From the NCBI RefSeq assembly GCF_016757755.1, contig NZ_CP068437.1, forward strand, positions 3,162,001 to 3,226,000: a DNA stretch of 64,000 nucleotides. Reading direction: 5' to 3'. Shown piece after piece: positions 36,224 through 45,382 of this stretch. The notes below the pieces were generated by a model. It ran no database searches. It was not told the DNA's origin and saw nothing but the letters and a program-made list of their open reading frames with translations. How positions within the stretch are numbered: the first letter of the stretch is position 1; every line of letters begins with the position of its first letter. The position numbers were made by a program, and so were the translations under genes. This DNA is from Shewanella sp. KX20019 (GTDB lineage: Bacteria > Pseudomonadota > Gammaproteobacteria > Enterobacterales > Shewanellaceae).

Positions 36224-36448
36224 ATGAATGCATTAATTGACTATGAAGCAGGACAGCTCGTTGAGTTATTTGATCAGGGGGATGATTTGTCGATATACAT
36301 GTTTATGGAAAAGATGAGCATCCCTCTTGACGTACAAGGTACGCTTGTTAATGAGATCTCCGCACTAAAACAAAGAGAACGGCATAGTATCGCTAAGATC
36401 ATTGAGTCTCATGGGCAATCAGCAATAAGCGAACGACTCAATTATTAG
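36224..36448 (+). CDS. Small hypothetical protein
   Basis: 74 residues, no signal peptide or membrane span, predicted helical with a mix of acidic and basic residues (DQGDDLSIYMFMEKMSIPLD, then LKQRERHSIAKIIESHG). AGAGG stands before the ATG and a strong terminator follows directly, so it is probably a real single-gene transcript. No known family is recognised and the context gives no clue to function. Confidence 0.65.
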   Translation: MNALIDYEAGQLVELFDQGDDLSIYMFMEKMSIPLDVQGTLVNEISALKQRERHSIAKIIESHGQSAISERLNY

Positions 36449-36461
36449 GACGCGGGATGAA

Positions 36462-36493
36462 AAAAGGCCAAACACGGTTGTGTTTGGCCTTTT
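36462..36493. terminator. Bidirectional terminator between the small gene and the methyltransferase gene
   Basis: A 14-bp perfect stem AAAAGGCCAAACAC / GTGTTTGGCCTTTT with a GGTT loop, sitting between convergent genes. Confidence 0.88.
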
Positions 36494-36512
36494 GACGCGA
36501 TTTAACTCATCC

Positions 36513-37448
36513 TTAATTCGCGATATCTGTTACCGACAATGTCTCTTGTCGATAGCGCAGTACTTTTAGTGCTTTATTCGGATCGATATCTTCAAACACT
36601 GCAGGGTTGTCCATCTGCTCATAGAACTTCAAACTAGGACTGTAGCTAGCAACTTGCTCTTTTAGGAAATCAATACTCAATTCAGGCGCATTTAGACATA
36701 ATAGAATGTCGCCTTCAGTAGCCAGAAGATCAGGCAAGCGTTTTAACAGGCGTGCATAATCTTTTGTCGCGACAAAACTGCCCTTTTGGTTACTCGGTGG
36801 ATCTGCAATGATGAGATCGTAAGGACCAAGTTTGGTTAGCTTACCCCATGACTTAAAAATGTCATGACCCAGAAAGCGAGCCCCTGAACCCAAGTTATTT
36901 AACATGTGATTTTGCTTACCGATCGATAGTGAGCCCTTGCTCATATCAATATTAACCACCTCTGTCGCATTGCCCTGCAACGCAGCAACAGAAAAACCGC
37001 AGGTATAAGCAAACAAATTTAGCACTTTCTTTCCACAGCTATGCTCCCGCACCCACTGTCGGCCATTAGACATATCCAAGAACAAACCATGATTCTGTCC
37101 ACGTAGTAAATGAACTTGAAACTGAGCGCCATTCTCTACAACAATGTGCTTTTCAGGCACCTCGCCTTTAATGATATCAGTGTGTGTTTCACCGCCACGG
37201 CGATACTGAAAAACAAGGTTTATCGCTTTAGCGCCATTTAGCTCACACCAACGCTGTTCAATTGCCTCAGTGATGACTGAAAGTTCATCCTCATTGAGTG
37301 GCTTAAAACTGGTTAATAACACCACTGGTGCATACCAATCTAAGCATAGGTGCTCAGCTCCTTGGTATCGTCCTCCACGACCATGAAATAATCGACTAAC
37401 ATCGTTACCAAAGGTAACGTCTTTTATTGCTTCAATAAATAACTGCAT
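36513..37448 (-). CDS. Class I SAM-dependent methyltransferase, RlmI/RlmK-like
   Basis: 311 residues. The C-terminal two-thirds is a Rossmann methyltransferase: KVLNLFAYTCGFSVAAL (motif I region), VVNIDMSKGSLSIGKQNHMLN, and LIIADPPSNQKGSF with the DPPS catalytic signature. The N-terminal part, including NHGLFLDMSNGRQWV, is as in RlmI/RlmK-type 23S rRNA methyltransferases but lacks the full PUA domain. It probably methylates rRNA; the exact base is unknown. It is 5 bases downstream of the AI-2E permease gene, so the two are cotranscribed. Confidence 0.82.
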   Translation of the reverse strand: MQLFIEAIKDVTFGNDVSRLFHGRGGRYQGAEHLCLDWYAPVVLLTSFKPLNEDELSVITEAIEQRWCELNGAKAINLVFQYRRGGETHTDIIKGEVPEKHIVVENGAQFQVHLLRGQNHGLFLDMSNGRQWVREHSCGKKVLNLFAYTCGFSVAALQGNATEVVNIDMSKGSLSIGKQNHMLNNLGSGARFLGHDIFKSWGKLTKLGPYDLIIADPPSNQKGSFVATKDYARLLKRLPDLLATEGDILLCLNAPELSIDFLKEQVASYSPSLKFYEQMDNPAVFEDIDPNKALKVLRYRQETLSVTDIAN

Positions 37449-37453
37449 CTAAC

Positions 37454-38536
37454 TCACTTTTTACTTTTTTCAATCTTTATTTCATCTACGGGATCATCTT
37501 TATTTTCAGCAATATCATCACCGAGCAACACCGCTAACCAACGTCCGCCTTCGCTTGACTCTAAAGCTATCTTTACAATCATTGTCAGTGGTACTGATAA
37601 CAGCATACCGACGGAGCCTAATAGCCAGCCCCAAAATATTAACGATAAGAATACCACTAGCGTAGACAAGCCGAGACCACGTCCCATGTATCGTGGTTCA
37701 ACCACGTTACCCATAATCGTGTTGGTTCCTAGATACAACAAAGCGACGGCACCAGCTGCGCCCGGTCCAATTTGTATGAAGGCAAGCAATACAGAAGGGA
37801 TCGCGGCAATAATAGAACCAATATTTGGGATATAGTTAAACAGAAACGCAATCACCCCCCACAGCAGAGCATAATCCACACCAATGATATATAAGCCAAC
37901 TCCGACAATGAATCCGGTACCGAGGCTCACCAAGGTTTTAATCACCATGTATTGGTTAACTGAATTTAAAAAACGGTCAACTTGCTGTAAACGCATATCG
38001 GGATCATCAAGTGCAACATGCATCTTTCTTGAAAACCCATTCGATTCGAACAACATAAACACCACGGTTAAAATGATTAAAAATAGGTTAGCCATGACGC
38101 TACCCACACCGGTCAGCATATTCGTCGTCATTGACAATGCAACGCCAGGATCGAAGTAAGCAAGCATTTGCTCTTTAGTGACTTGAATATTGAGCGCAGC
38201 TAACTTGTCAACAACCCAAGAGAACTGTTCAATTAATTGGTCCCGATAAAAAGGTAACTGCTGGGAGAATTCATTAATGGAGGTACCAACAATAGACGCC
38301 AACCATAAGCCCATTAGCACAATAAACACCATTAGCAGTAATACAGCCACTCCTCTTGGGGCACGGTGGCGAGTGAGCCAACTAATCATCGGATTACAGA
38401 TCACAGCAATAAATACCGATAACACAAACGGCACGACAATCGGACTTGCCGTTTTTATTCCGGCGAGGATCACCACAATAAATGCTGAGATGGCAAAACC
38501 TCTAAATGCGACACCTTGATTTTCAAATCGGGGCAT
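37454..38536 (-). CDS. AI-2E transporter-family (PerM/YdiK-like) membrane protein
   Basis: 360 residues with about eight hydrophobic segments and the family layout: an N-terminal pair of spans, a helical extracytoplasmic stretch with TSINEFSQQLPFYRDQL, and the core ALLWGVIAFLFNYIPNIGSIIAAIPSVLLAF with the following GNVVEPRYMGRGLGLSTLVVFLSLIFWGWLLG. A charged C-terminal tail follows. Members have been linked to autoinducer-2 export or to Na+/H+ exchange, so the substrate is open. AAGGA precedes the ATG. Confidence 0.87.
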   Translation of the reverse strand: MPRFENQGVAFRGFAISAFIVVILAGIKTASPIVVPFVLSVFIAVICNPMISWLTRHRAPRGVAVLLLMVFIVLMGLWLASIVGTSINEFSQQLPFYRDQLIEQFSWVVDKLAALNIQVTKEQMLAYFDPGVALSMTTNMLTGVGSVMANLFLIILTVVFMLFESNGFSRKMHVALDDPDMRLQQVDRFLNSVNQYMVIKTLVSLGTGFIVGVGLYIIGVDYALLWGVIAFLFNYIPNIGSIIAAIPSVLLAFIQIGPGAAGAVALLYLGTNTIMGNVVEPRYMGRGLGLSTLVVFLSLIFWGWLLGSVGMLLSVPLTMIVKIALESSEGGRWLAVLLGDDIAENKDDPVDEIKIEKSKK

Positions 38537-38931
38537 TAAAAAATCCTTGTTGATTTATAATAATATCGCGGTTCTGAAGTTTCGACTGCAAACAACCATC
38601 ACGCGACTAAACAGTAACAATATGCCAAACGTTACTATCAGCTTAGCCATCCTAGGCGAGTTAATAATATGGGCAATAATGACAAGATAAATGATTTTGT
38701 GAATTATCGCATGATTTTATAAAAATCACCGCTTTAGTTTAAGCTGCTTAAGTTTATGGGTTATCAATGTTTATTGCTAACGTGGCGCAGCTTAATACCC
38801 ACTTCCCTCAGCAACCACGGTTCAAAAAACAGCGGCAATGAAACACTCTATTACCAAAGTGCACAAAACGATAGATCCAATTTATCCTAACTAACGTAAA
38901 CTCTATTAAGAGCCCATAAAAACAAAAGCCT
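38537..38931. other. Divergent intergenic region
   Basis: Holds the promoters for the AI-2E permease and yfcH. A perfect palindrome TGATTTT-ATA-AAAATCA lies at 38712-38728 and may be an operator. No gene is seen. Confidence 0.45.
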
Positions 38932-39834
38932 ATGAATATACTGATTACCGGTGCCAGTGGATTTATTGGCACACAGCTTGTGAAACGTTTAAGCCATCAT
39001 CAACTCACGTTGCTCACTAGGCACCCTGAACATACCGCAGAGCGCTTAGGCGAGCATCATCACTACCTGAGCTCTTTAGATGGATTGACAAATCTAGACA
39101 GCTTTGATGCCGTCATTAACCTCGCTGGTGAACCAATAGCAGGAAAAAGATGGTCTGACGCGCAGAAAAAAAACATATGTCATAGCCGCTGGTCAATCAC
39201 CGCTAAGCTGGCCCAACTCAGCTCCGCCAGTGACAATCCACCGAGTGTCTTTATTAGCGCCTCTGCCGTCGGCTACTATGGTAGCCAAGGCTCGCAACAT
39301 ATTGACGAGGCAAGTCAACTTAGCCCCGAGAGCAAAGCAGAGTTTACTCATCAAGTGTGTCAAAAGTGGGAGCAAGAGGCGCAAAATGCAGCAAGCGAAA
39401 CCACACGAGTATGTATTATCCGTATTGGTTTAGTGCTCGGTGCACAAGGTGGCGCTCTAGCCAAGATGTTACCCGCTTTTAAATTGGGCCTCGGAGGCCC
39501 TATTGCCAGCGGTCAACAAGGAATGAGTTGGGTCCATCTAGATGACTTAATTGCTTTAATTGAATTCCTGCTCATAAACCCACACACAAGTGGAGTCTAT
39601 AATGGCTGCACACCTACGCCTGTCAGTAACAAAGAGTTCACTAAAGCATTAGCTTCGGCATTAAACCGCCCAGCGTGTATTCCAGCGCCTGCATTTGGAC
39701 TAAAACTGGCATTAGGTGAGATGTCGACCCTGTTAATCGACGGGCAATATGTGGTGCCTAAAAGGACATTACAAGAAGGCTTTACGTTTAAGTACTCAAC
39801 AATCGACAGTGCGTTAAACGCCCTATTTAAATGA
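38932..39834 (+). CDS. yfcH: YfcH-type NAD-dependent epimerase (TIGR01777-like)
   Basis: 300 residues. The N-terminus MNILITGASGFIGTQLVKRL is an extended-SDR dinucleotide-binding motif. LINLAGEPIAGKRW-type sequence (here VINLAGEPIAGKRWSDAQKK) and SASAVGYYG at the active site are diagnostic of the YfcH subgroup. It ends within a few residues of family length. The reaction is not established. It stands alone with a terminator. Confidence 0.9.
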   Translation: MNILITGASGFIGTQLVKRLSHHQLTLLTRHPEHTAERLGEHHHYLSSLDGLTNLDSFDAVINLAGEPIAGKRWSDAQKKNICHSRWSITAKLAQLSSASDNPPSVFISASAVGYYGSQGSQHIDEASQLSPESKAEFTHQVCQKWEQEAQNAASETTRVCIIRIGLVLGAQGGALAKMLPAFKLGLGGPIASGQQGMSWVHLDDLIALIEFLLINPHTSGVYNGCTPTPVSNKEFTKALASALNRPACIPAPAFGLKLALGEMSTLLIDGQYVVPKRTLQEGFTFKYSTIDSALNALFK

Positions 39835-39850
39835 CAATTAAAATAAACGA

Positions 39851-39883
39851 AAAGCGGCAAGAGAGGATCTCTCTTGCCGCTTT
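39851..39883. terminator. Bidirectional terminator between yfcH and the ABC permease gene
   Basis: A 15-bp perfect stem (39851-39865 / 39869-39883) with a GAT loop between convergent genes. Confidence 0.85.
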
Positions 39884-39896
39884 ACTTTCCGACAAT

Positions 39897-42350
39897 TTAA
39901 TGTGCTTTAAGCAATTCACTGCATGATTTATTTAGCAGCTGACGACAACGCCACAGCCCAAGCAGGGCAACCACTAAACCGCCACATAATGGCGCGATGC
40001 CCCACCAAGGCCAATGCATGTAAACATTGAGTTCAAACACCTGAGTTTTCAGTAAATACAGGGTAAACTCAGCAACGATAACCGCTAATACGCCGGCGAT
40101 GGTACCTAACAGTGCAAATTCGAGTCCCGTCGCCGCTCTAAGTAACCAACCCGATGCGCCAAAGGTCCTCAGTACAGCAAGCTCTCGTTGTCTGCTCGCC
40201 ATTCCAGCCTCGGTCTGCGCTATCATCACTAACGCACTGGCAAGTAACACCAGCACCAATACTAAGGTTAATGACAAAGAGACTTGATCGATGATCTGAC
40301 GTAACTGTTTCACCATTGCACCGACATCGATAATAGATACCGTTGGGAACTGTTTAATCAATGACAAAATAACCGAGCGTTGTGACTCTTCTAAGTGAAA
40401 GCTAGACATTGAGGTATAAGCAAACGGCGCTAGGGCTTCTTTTGTGAAGATCATAAAGAAGTTTGGCTGCAGTGTTTCCCAATGAACAGCGCGAATACTG
40501 GCGACTTTTACCGTTAAACGCTGGTTGTCTATGGTATAGGTTAAGCTATCACCTAGGACTAGTTCTAATCGTTCGGCAACTCCGGACTCCACTGAGACAT
40601 CAAAAGTATCTTGGTTGAACTGACCAGAAATAATTTCGTTATTATCAGGCATGCTGTCACGATAAGTTAGATTTAATTCGCGCGAGATCCCAACTCGTCC
40701 CTCATCACCAGCTTTCTTTTGCTCGGAAGATATTAACGGCTCGCCATTAATCGCGCTCAAGCGGCCTCTAATCACTGGATAGATAACTGGAGGAACTTTC
40801 ACATGCGGTTTCAAGAAATCTGCGATTGCTGCTGTTTCTTCCGGTGCAATATTGACTAGAAAGTAATTGGGCGCATTTTCCGGTAACTGCTTTTGCCACT
40901 CGTTAAGAATATCTTGTCTGAGTGCAAAAATGGTCAACAATAGGACTAGCGCACTACTAAACCCAACCAGCTGCACCGCATTTTGTCGCGCCCGGCGTCG
41001 AAGTCCGGCTAACGCAAGCTGCAGTGGATTAGTCGTCTTCATGCCGACGCTATGACCCAAACGGATCATAAAGAAGCCTAAAACACTCAGCAAAGTCCCT
41101 AACAATAAGACTGCGGCAACCACAGTCAGTGTTAGCGCCAGGCTTTGTGAATACAAATATCCCAATATCGCCATCGCCGTTAAGCTAAGCAGCAGATGCA
41201 GCCACATACCGAGCTGCAACCCTTCCAGATGTCCCTGCAATACTCTAAGCGGTGGAATAGATAGCAACCGCATCAATGGGTAGGCTGAAAACATAAAGGC
41301 GCTGATAAAACCAGTGCCTATGCCAAGCAGTATTGGCCGACTTATTGGTGGGCTGTAAGCGGCTATTTCAGCGGGCAGAAATGCAGTGATCAGGCGGTCG
41401 AGCCCGAAGCCACCGATTAAGCCAAATACCACACCAACAGCAGTAACAAGCAGAAGATGGGTGCCAAATAAAATTCTTATCTGTTTTGCTGAAGCGCCAA
41501 ATGTCTTCAACATGGCCACCACATCATAGTGACGCTGACAATATCGCTGCGCAGCAATACCGATGGCAGCACAGGCAAGTGCAATGCCCAGTAAACTTGC
41601 GAGTAATAAAAATCGTTCAGCACGCTTTACCGCACTGGCTATGGGCGAATCACCTGATTGCACATCAACCCAGCGCTGGCTGGTATTAAGTAATGGCTTA
41701 GCTTGTACTTCAAATGCATCAAGTTTTGCGGCATCACCTGCAAACTGGTAAAGATAAGTCACTCGACTACCAGGCTGGATCACCTGTGTTTTAACCACAT
41801 CCTCAATACGCATCAACACCACAGGAGATGAAGCAAAAGGGTTAAATCCTGCGTCGGGTAAACGGACTATTTCATTGGATAAGTTAAAATTGGCATTACC
41901 AATCTCAATCTGCGCTGGATAGCCCAGCAAGCCGCCTAATCGGGTTTCAAACCAGATGTTATCTGCGTTCGGTAACCCTTGAGCAACACCAGAGCTGAGC
42001 TCTATATTGCCTTTAAGCGGATAGCCTTGTTCAACCGCTCTTACCGTCACCAGTTGGAATTCATCTCCGGCATATACCATGGAGTTAAACTGCATGCTGG
42101 TAACGCGAGCAAGGCCAATATCGTCAGCGATGGCTAACACCTCAGGATCGATCTCTTTAGGGGAGTTAATAATCCTATCAGCTGCGATGAACTTTGACGC
42201 TTGGCCGTTGATTGCCAGTTGTAGTCGTTCACTGACGGACGCAAGTCCTGTGACTGAAAGTACTGCTAAGGTGATAGCTAGAATGATCAATAGCAGTTGC
42301 CCCTGTGACAACTCTCTTTTAAATAGCCTCCATGCAAGTTTTAGCTCCAT
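39897..42350 (-). CDS. ABC transporter permease, FtsX-like (YbbP type)
   Basis: 817 residues, the length of YbbP-type double-FtsX permeases. One span opens the protein (GQLLLIILAITLAVLSVTGLASV), a periplasmic domain follows, then two FtsX-like bundles (about 250-380 and 690-810) with ARQRYCQRHYDVVAMLKTFGAS and ASRQRELAVLRTFGAS as their coupling regions. It overlaps its ATPase gene by ten bases. The pair lies beside tesA as in E. coli, where ybbAP is thought to act on lipids or hydrophobic compounds. Confidence 0.87.
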   Translation of the reverse strand: MELKLAWRLFKRELSQGQLLLIILAITLAVLSVTGLASVSERLQLAINGQASKFIAADRIINSPKEIDPEVLAIADDIGLARVTSMQFNSMVYAGDEFQLVTVRAVEQGYPLKGNIELSSGVAQGLPNADNIWFETRLGGLLGYPAQIEIGNANFNLSNEIVRLPDAGFNPFASSPVVLMRIEDVVKTQVIQPGSRVTYLYQFAGDAAKLDAFEVQAKPLLNTSQRWVDVQSGDSPIASAVKRAERFLLLASLLGIALACAAIGIAAQRYCQRHYDVVAMLKTFGASAKQIRILFGTHLLLVTAVGVVFGLIGGFGLDRLITAFLPAEIAAYSPPISRPILLGIGTGFISAFMFSAYPLMRLLSIPPLRVLQGHLEGLQLGMWLHLLLSLTAMAILGYLYSQSLALTLTVVAAVLLLGTLLSVLGFFMIRLGHSVGMKTTNPLQLALAGLRRRARQNAVQLVGFSSALVLLLTIFALRQDILNEWQKQLPENAPNYFLVNIAPEETAAIADFLKPHVKVPPVIYPVIRGRLSAINGEPLISSEQKKAGDEGRVGISRELNLTYRDSMPDNNEIISGQFNQDTFDVSVESGVAERLELVLGDSLTYTIDNQRLTVKVASIRAVHWETLQPNFFMIFTKEALAPFAYTSMSSFHLEESQRSVILSLIKQFPTVSIIDVGAMVKQLRQIIDQVSLSLTLVLVLVLLASALVMIAQTEAGMASRQRELAVLRTFGASGWLLRAATGLEFALLGTIAGVLAVIVAEFTLYLLKTQVFELNVYMHWPWWGIAPLCGGLVVALLGLWRCRQLLNKSCSELLKAH

Positions 42351-43108
42351 GAACTTGCCTCTTTGTCCACGGTATTATCAGCCCGTTCAGCCGCAGTATT
42401 CTCAGCTGATTTTTCGGCCACATCCTCGCTAACTTTTTCACTTAAGTTGCCTGAATCCATGATGAATTGTCGCTGACACCGGCTTGCTAAAATCATGTCA
42501 TGTGTCACCAATATCAGTGTGGTGTCACTCTCACGGTTGAGTTCAAACAACATATCAGCAATTTTATCGCTATTGGCTGAATCTAGATTACCTGTGGGCT
42601 CATCGGCAAACAGTACTTTGGGCTCACAGATAAAGGCACGAGCAATTGCAACCCGTTGCTGCTCTCCGCCAGACAGTTGATTTGGAAAGTGGTTCAGCCT
42701 ATGACTCAATCCAACCCGCTGTAACATCGCCTGAGACTTTTCTTTGGCATTGGCAATACCAGCAAGTTCTGCAGGTAACATAACGTTTTCCAAGGCGTTT
42801 AATGTATCAACCAACATAAAGGATTGAAAAATAAAACTCACCTTCTTTTTACGCAGTGCAGCTTTAGATTCTTCGTTTAATGTCTCAAGCGGCACTCCAT
42901 CAAGCAAAATGGAACCTTGGCTTGGAGAATCAAGCGCCGCAAGTAAACCAAGCAAAGTTGACTTACCCGAACCTGATGGCCCAAGTATCGCAACACTCTC
43001 ACCCTGCTTGACATCCATATTAATGCCGTTGAGGATAGTCAACTCTCCCTCTTGAGTATTAACCGATTTAATTAGGTGGCTTACCGTTATGGCGCTATTT
43101 TCAGACAT
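42341..43108 (-). CDS. ABC transporter ATP-binding protein (YbbA type)
   Basis: 255 residues. Walker A GPSGSGKST, Q-loop SFIFQSFMLVDTLNALENVMLP, signature LSGGEQQRVAIARA, Walker B VLFADEPTGNLD and the H-loop THD are all intact. This is the MacB/LolD-like class that pairs with FtsX-type permeases. About 35 residues rich in Glu, Ala and Ser follow the usual end, longer than most relatives. AAGG precedes the ATG. Its 5' end overlaps that of divergent tesA by 20 bases. Confidence 0.92.
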   Translation of the reverse strand: MSENSAITVSHLIKSVNTQEGELTILNGINMDVKQGESVAILGPSGSGKSTLLGLLAALDSPSQGSILLDGVPLETLNEESKAALRKKKVSFIFQSFMLVDTLNALENVMLPAELAGIANAKEKSQAMLQRVGLSHRLNHFPNQLSGGEQQRVAIARAFICEPKVLFADEPTGNLDSANSDKIADMLFELNRESDTTLILVTHDMILASRCQRQFIMDSGNLSEKVSEDVAEKSAENTAAERADNTVDKEASSWS

Positions 43109-43718
43109 AAAAACCTTCTTTAACCTTAAAAACCGACGATGTGGTTTTGCTATATTATTTTTATTCAGCAGTTTTCCGCTGAGTGCTGCCCCTATATTAA
43201 TCCTAGGTGACAGCTTAAGTGCAAGTTATGGAATGCCAGAAAATGAAGGGTGGGTGCATCTATTGCGGTCAAAGATGCCTGAACACACCATCATTAATGG
43301 CTCTGTAAGCGGTGAAACCTCCGCTGGTGGATTACGTAGACTGCCCGCCCTGCTTGAATCTGCGAGCCCTGAAGTCCTGTTAGTTGAACTTGGAGGCAAT
43401 GACGGGCTGAGAGGTTTCCCTCCTAAACAGTTGAAAAATAATCTTACAAAAATCATCGAACTTGCAAAAACAAAACAGATAAAAGTGCTGCTCAGTGAGA
43501 TCATGGTACCGCCTAACTACGGTCCACGCTATGCATCTCAGATCAGCCAAGTCTATAAAGAGCTCGCTGTGGAGCACGATATCACCCTTATGCCATTTTT
43601 CATGGAGGCCATTGTAATAGACAGTAGCTTGATGCAACGAGATGGGATCCATCCGAATGCAAAAGCCCAGCCGCAAATTGCTGAATTTATGCAACCCTGG
43701 ATCCAACGAACACTTTAA
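43089..43718 (+). CDS. tesA: Arylesterase / acyl-CoA thioesterase I (TesA, SGNH hydrolase)
   Basis: 209 residues. An export signal (CGFAILFLFSSFPLSAA) follows a polar lead of about 18 residues; no later Met is available, so the lead may really be shorter via another start. ILILGDSLSASYGMP carries the nucleophile Ser (block I), GGNDGLRG is block III, and DGIHPN holds the catalytic Asp and His (block V). The enzyme hydrolyses fatty acyl thioesters, esters and lysophospholipids in the periplasm. Confidence 0.93.
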   Translation: MALFSDIKTFFNLKNRRCGFAILFLFSSFPLSAAPILILGDSLSASYGMPENEGWVHLLRSKMPEHTIINGSVSGETSAGGLRRLPALLESASPEVLLVELGGNDGLRGFPPKQLKNNLTKIIELAKTKQIKVLLSEIMVPPNYGPRYASQISQVYKELAVEHDITLMPFFMEAIVIDSSLMQRDGIHPNAKAQPQIAEFMQPWIQRTL

Positions 43719-43833
43719 GGAAAACACCAATAATGAACATAGTGCTTGAAGCTCGACTAGCAACTTTGTAGATTATTGATAGGCTCATCTAGCCTATTTA
43801 ATTTCAGGACAAGTAAGCTTCAGGGAGAGTGTA

Positions 43834-44946
43834 ATGATAAAAATATTTAGCGGCAGTATATTAATTGCAAGCAGCTTTACTATTGGCTGCTTTAGCCACG
43901 CTGCTTTAGCTGCTGAAACTGCCAACCCTATAACACCAGCGCCAATAACCCCTGAGCAAATATCCCTCCCTGTAGACCTTAAGTACGATTGGTTGCAACT
44001 CACTTCATTAGAGTTACTCAAAGGCGAAATCGTTAACCTCTACGACGACAAACTCGAGTTCGATAGTGATGAACTCGATAGCGTATTTATCGATTGGGAA
44101 GATGTAAAAATGCTGCAAAGTAGCGGTATAGTCAGTATTGGGTTTACCGATCTCAGCACCAAAACGGGTCGGCTACTCGTCAAAGATGGCAAGTCCTATA
44201 TCAATGGTGAAGAGTTTGATAATAGCGAGATAATGACCATTATCGCTGGCGAACAAACCGAAGCTAACTATTGGTCGAGTAAAATCACTTTAGGCGCCAA
44301 CTTTCGAAAAGGTAATACAGACCAGATAGACTACAACACACTCGCCAAGACCCGGCGACGCACAACGGAATCACGATTCAATCTAGACTATATCGGCAAC
44401 TTCTCAGAAACTGACGGTGAAAACCGTATTAATAACCACCGGATCAACAGTAACTTTGACTGGTTCATCTCCAAACAGTTTTATCTTAGACCTGTATTTG
44501 CTGAAGTCTATATCGACCCATTTTTGAACATAGATTATCGCATCACAATCGGTTCTGGTCTGGGTTACAACTTCATCGATAATGCGAAAACAGAGTGGAG
44601 TGTCAGTGGTGGCCCCGCATACACCTATACACGATTTGATACGGTTGAAGCCGATGAAAGTGAAGATGATGGCAGTGCTGCACTGGTCATTGAAAGCCTT
44701 TATGAAACGGAAATAACCGGAGACATCGATTTTAATGCGCTATATCGCTTACAGTACGGTAATGAAACTTCCGGCGGTTATACCCATCATGCGATTGCAA
44801 CGTTAGAGATAGAGCTGACCGATATGTTTGATCTTGACCTGTCATTCGTTTGGGACAGAACCAATAACCCGCAACCTGACGCAAACAAACTAACACCTGA
44901 ACCTAACGATTATCAGTTTATCATTGGTTTTGGTATCGATATTTAA
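43834..44946 (+). CDS. DUF481-family outer-membrane protein
   Basis: 370 residues after GGGAG and ATG. A signal peptide (about residues 1-26, ending AALA) precedes a domain of about 100 residues (LLKGEIVNLYDDKLEFDSDEL), then a DUF481 beta-barrel region starting near YWSSKITLGANFRKGNTDQIDYNTLAKTRRRT and finishing with alternating strands to FGIDI. Members are thought to be salt-induced outer-membrane proteins. It is monocistronic, 100 bases after tesA. Confidence 0.85.
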   Translation: MIKIFSGSILIASSFTIGCFSHAALAAETANPITPAPITPEQISLPVDLKYDWLQLTSLELLKGEIVNLYDDKLEFDSDELDSVFIDWEDVKMLQSSGIVSIGFTDLSTKTGRLLVKDGKSYINGEEFDNSEIMTIIAGEQTEANYWSSKITLGANFRKGNTDQIDYNTLAKTRRRTTESRFNLDYIGNFSETDGENRINNHRINSNFDWFISKQFYLRPVFAEVYIDPFLNIDYRITIGSGLGYNFIDNAKTEWSVSGGPAYTYTRFDTVEADESEDDGSAALVIESLYETEITGDIDFNALYRLQYGNETSGGYTHHAIATLEIELTDMFDLDLSFVWDRTNNPQPDANKLTPEPNDYQFIIGFGIDI

Positions 44947-45382
44947 GAACATACCTTAAAAACGTCAGATAGAACGCTGACATGGCCGATTTAGGCTTCA
45001 TTAGTAATGAAGCATTATTAACCTTGTTTAGCGTAGAGGCTGTTGACCTCTTCCCAAACATCAATGTTCTCACCTTTAGAGCTTCGTAAGAATAAATACT
45101 ACAATGTTGATCGCCACTAGCATTTAACATTAATTAAACAGTGTGTTACACGGTTTAATATTATGAATAAAAATCACAATCAGTTGCAACAACATAACTG
45201 TTTGAATGGGAGTATCTTCATACATATTTTCAATAACTAACAACAAGCAGAACGTTTAACAGAGCGCACAAGGTCAATCGTTCAATCAATGTTAACAACT
45301 TGTCGTCCCAATTTCACATTGCTTATCTGGTACGTCAGTGCAATCTAGAACACGAATAATAAAAATAAATTCTGGAGACGCT
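44947..45382. other. Intergenic region before the beta-helix cytochrome gene
   Basis: A 9-bp inverted repeat GCTTCATTA-G-TAATGAAGC lies at 44995-45013 and may help end the DUF481 transcript, although no T-run follows. Short frames here lack ribosome-binding sites. The promoter for the gene at 45383 must lie in the right half. Confidence 0.45.

Noticed and set aside
45163..45240. A 25-codon plus-strand frame before the beta-helix gene
   Set aside because: No Shine-Dalgarno sequence and composition biased by AT-rich DNA; no relation to neighbouring genes.
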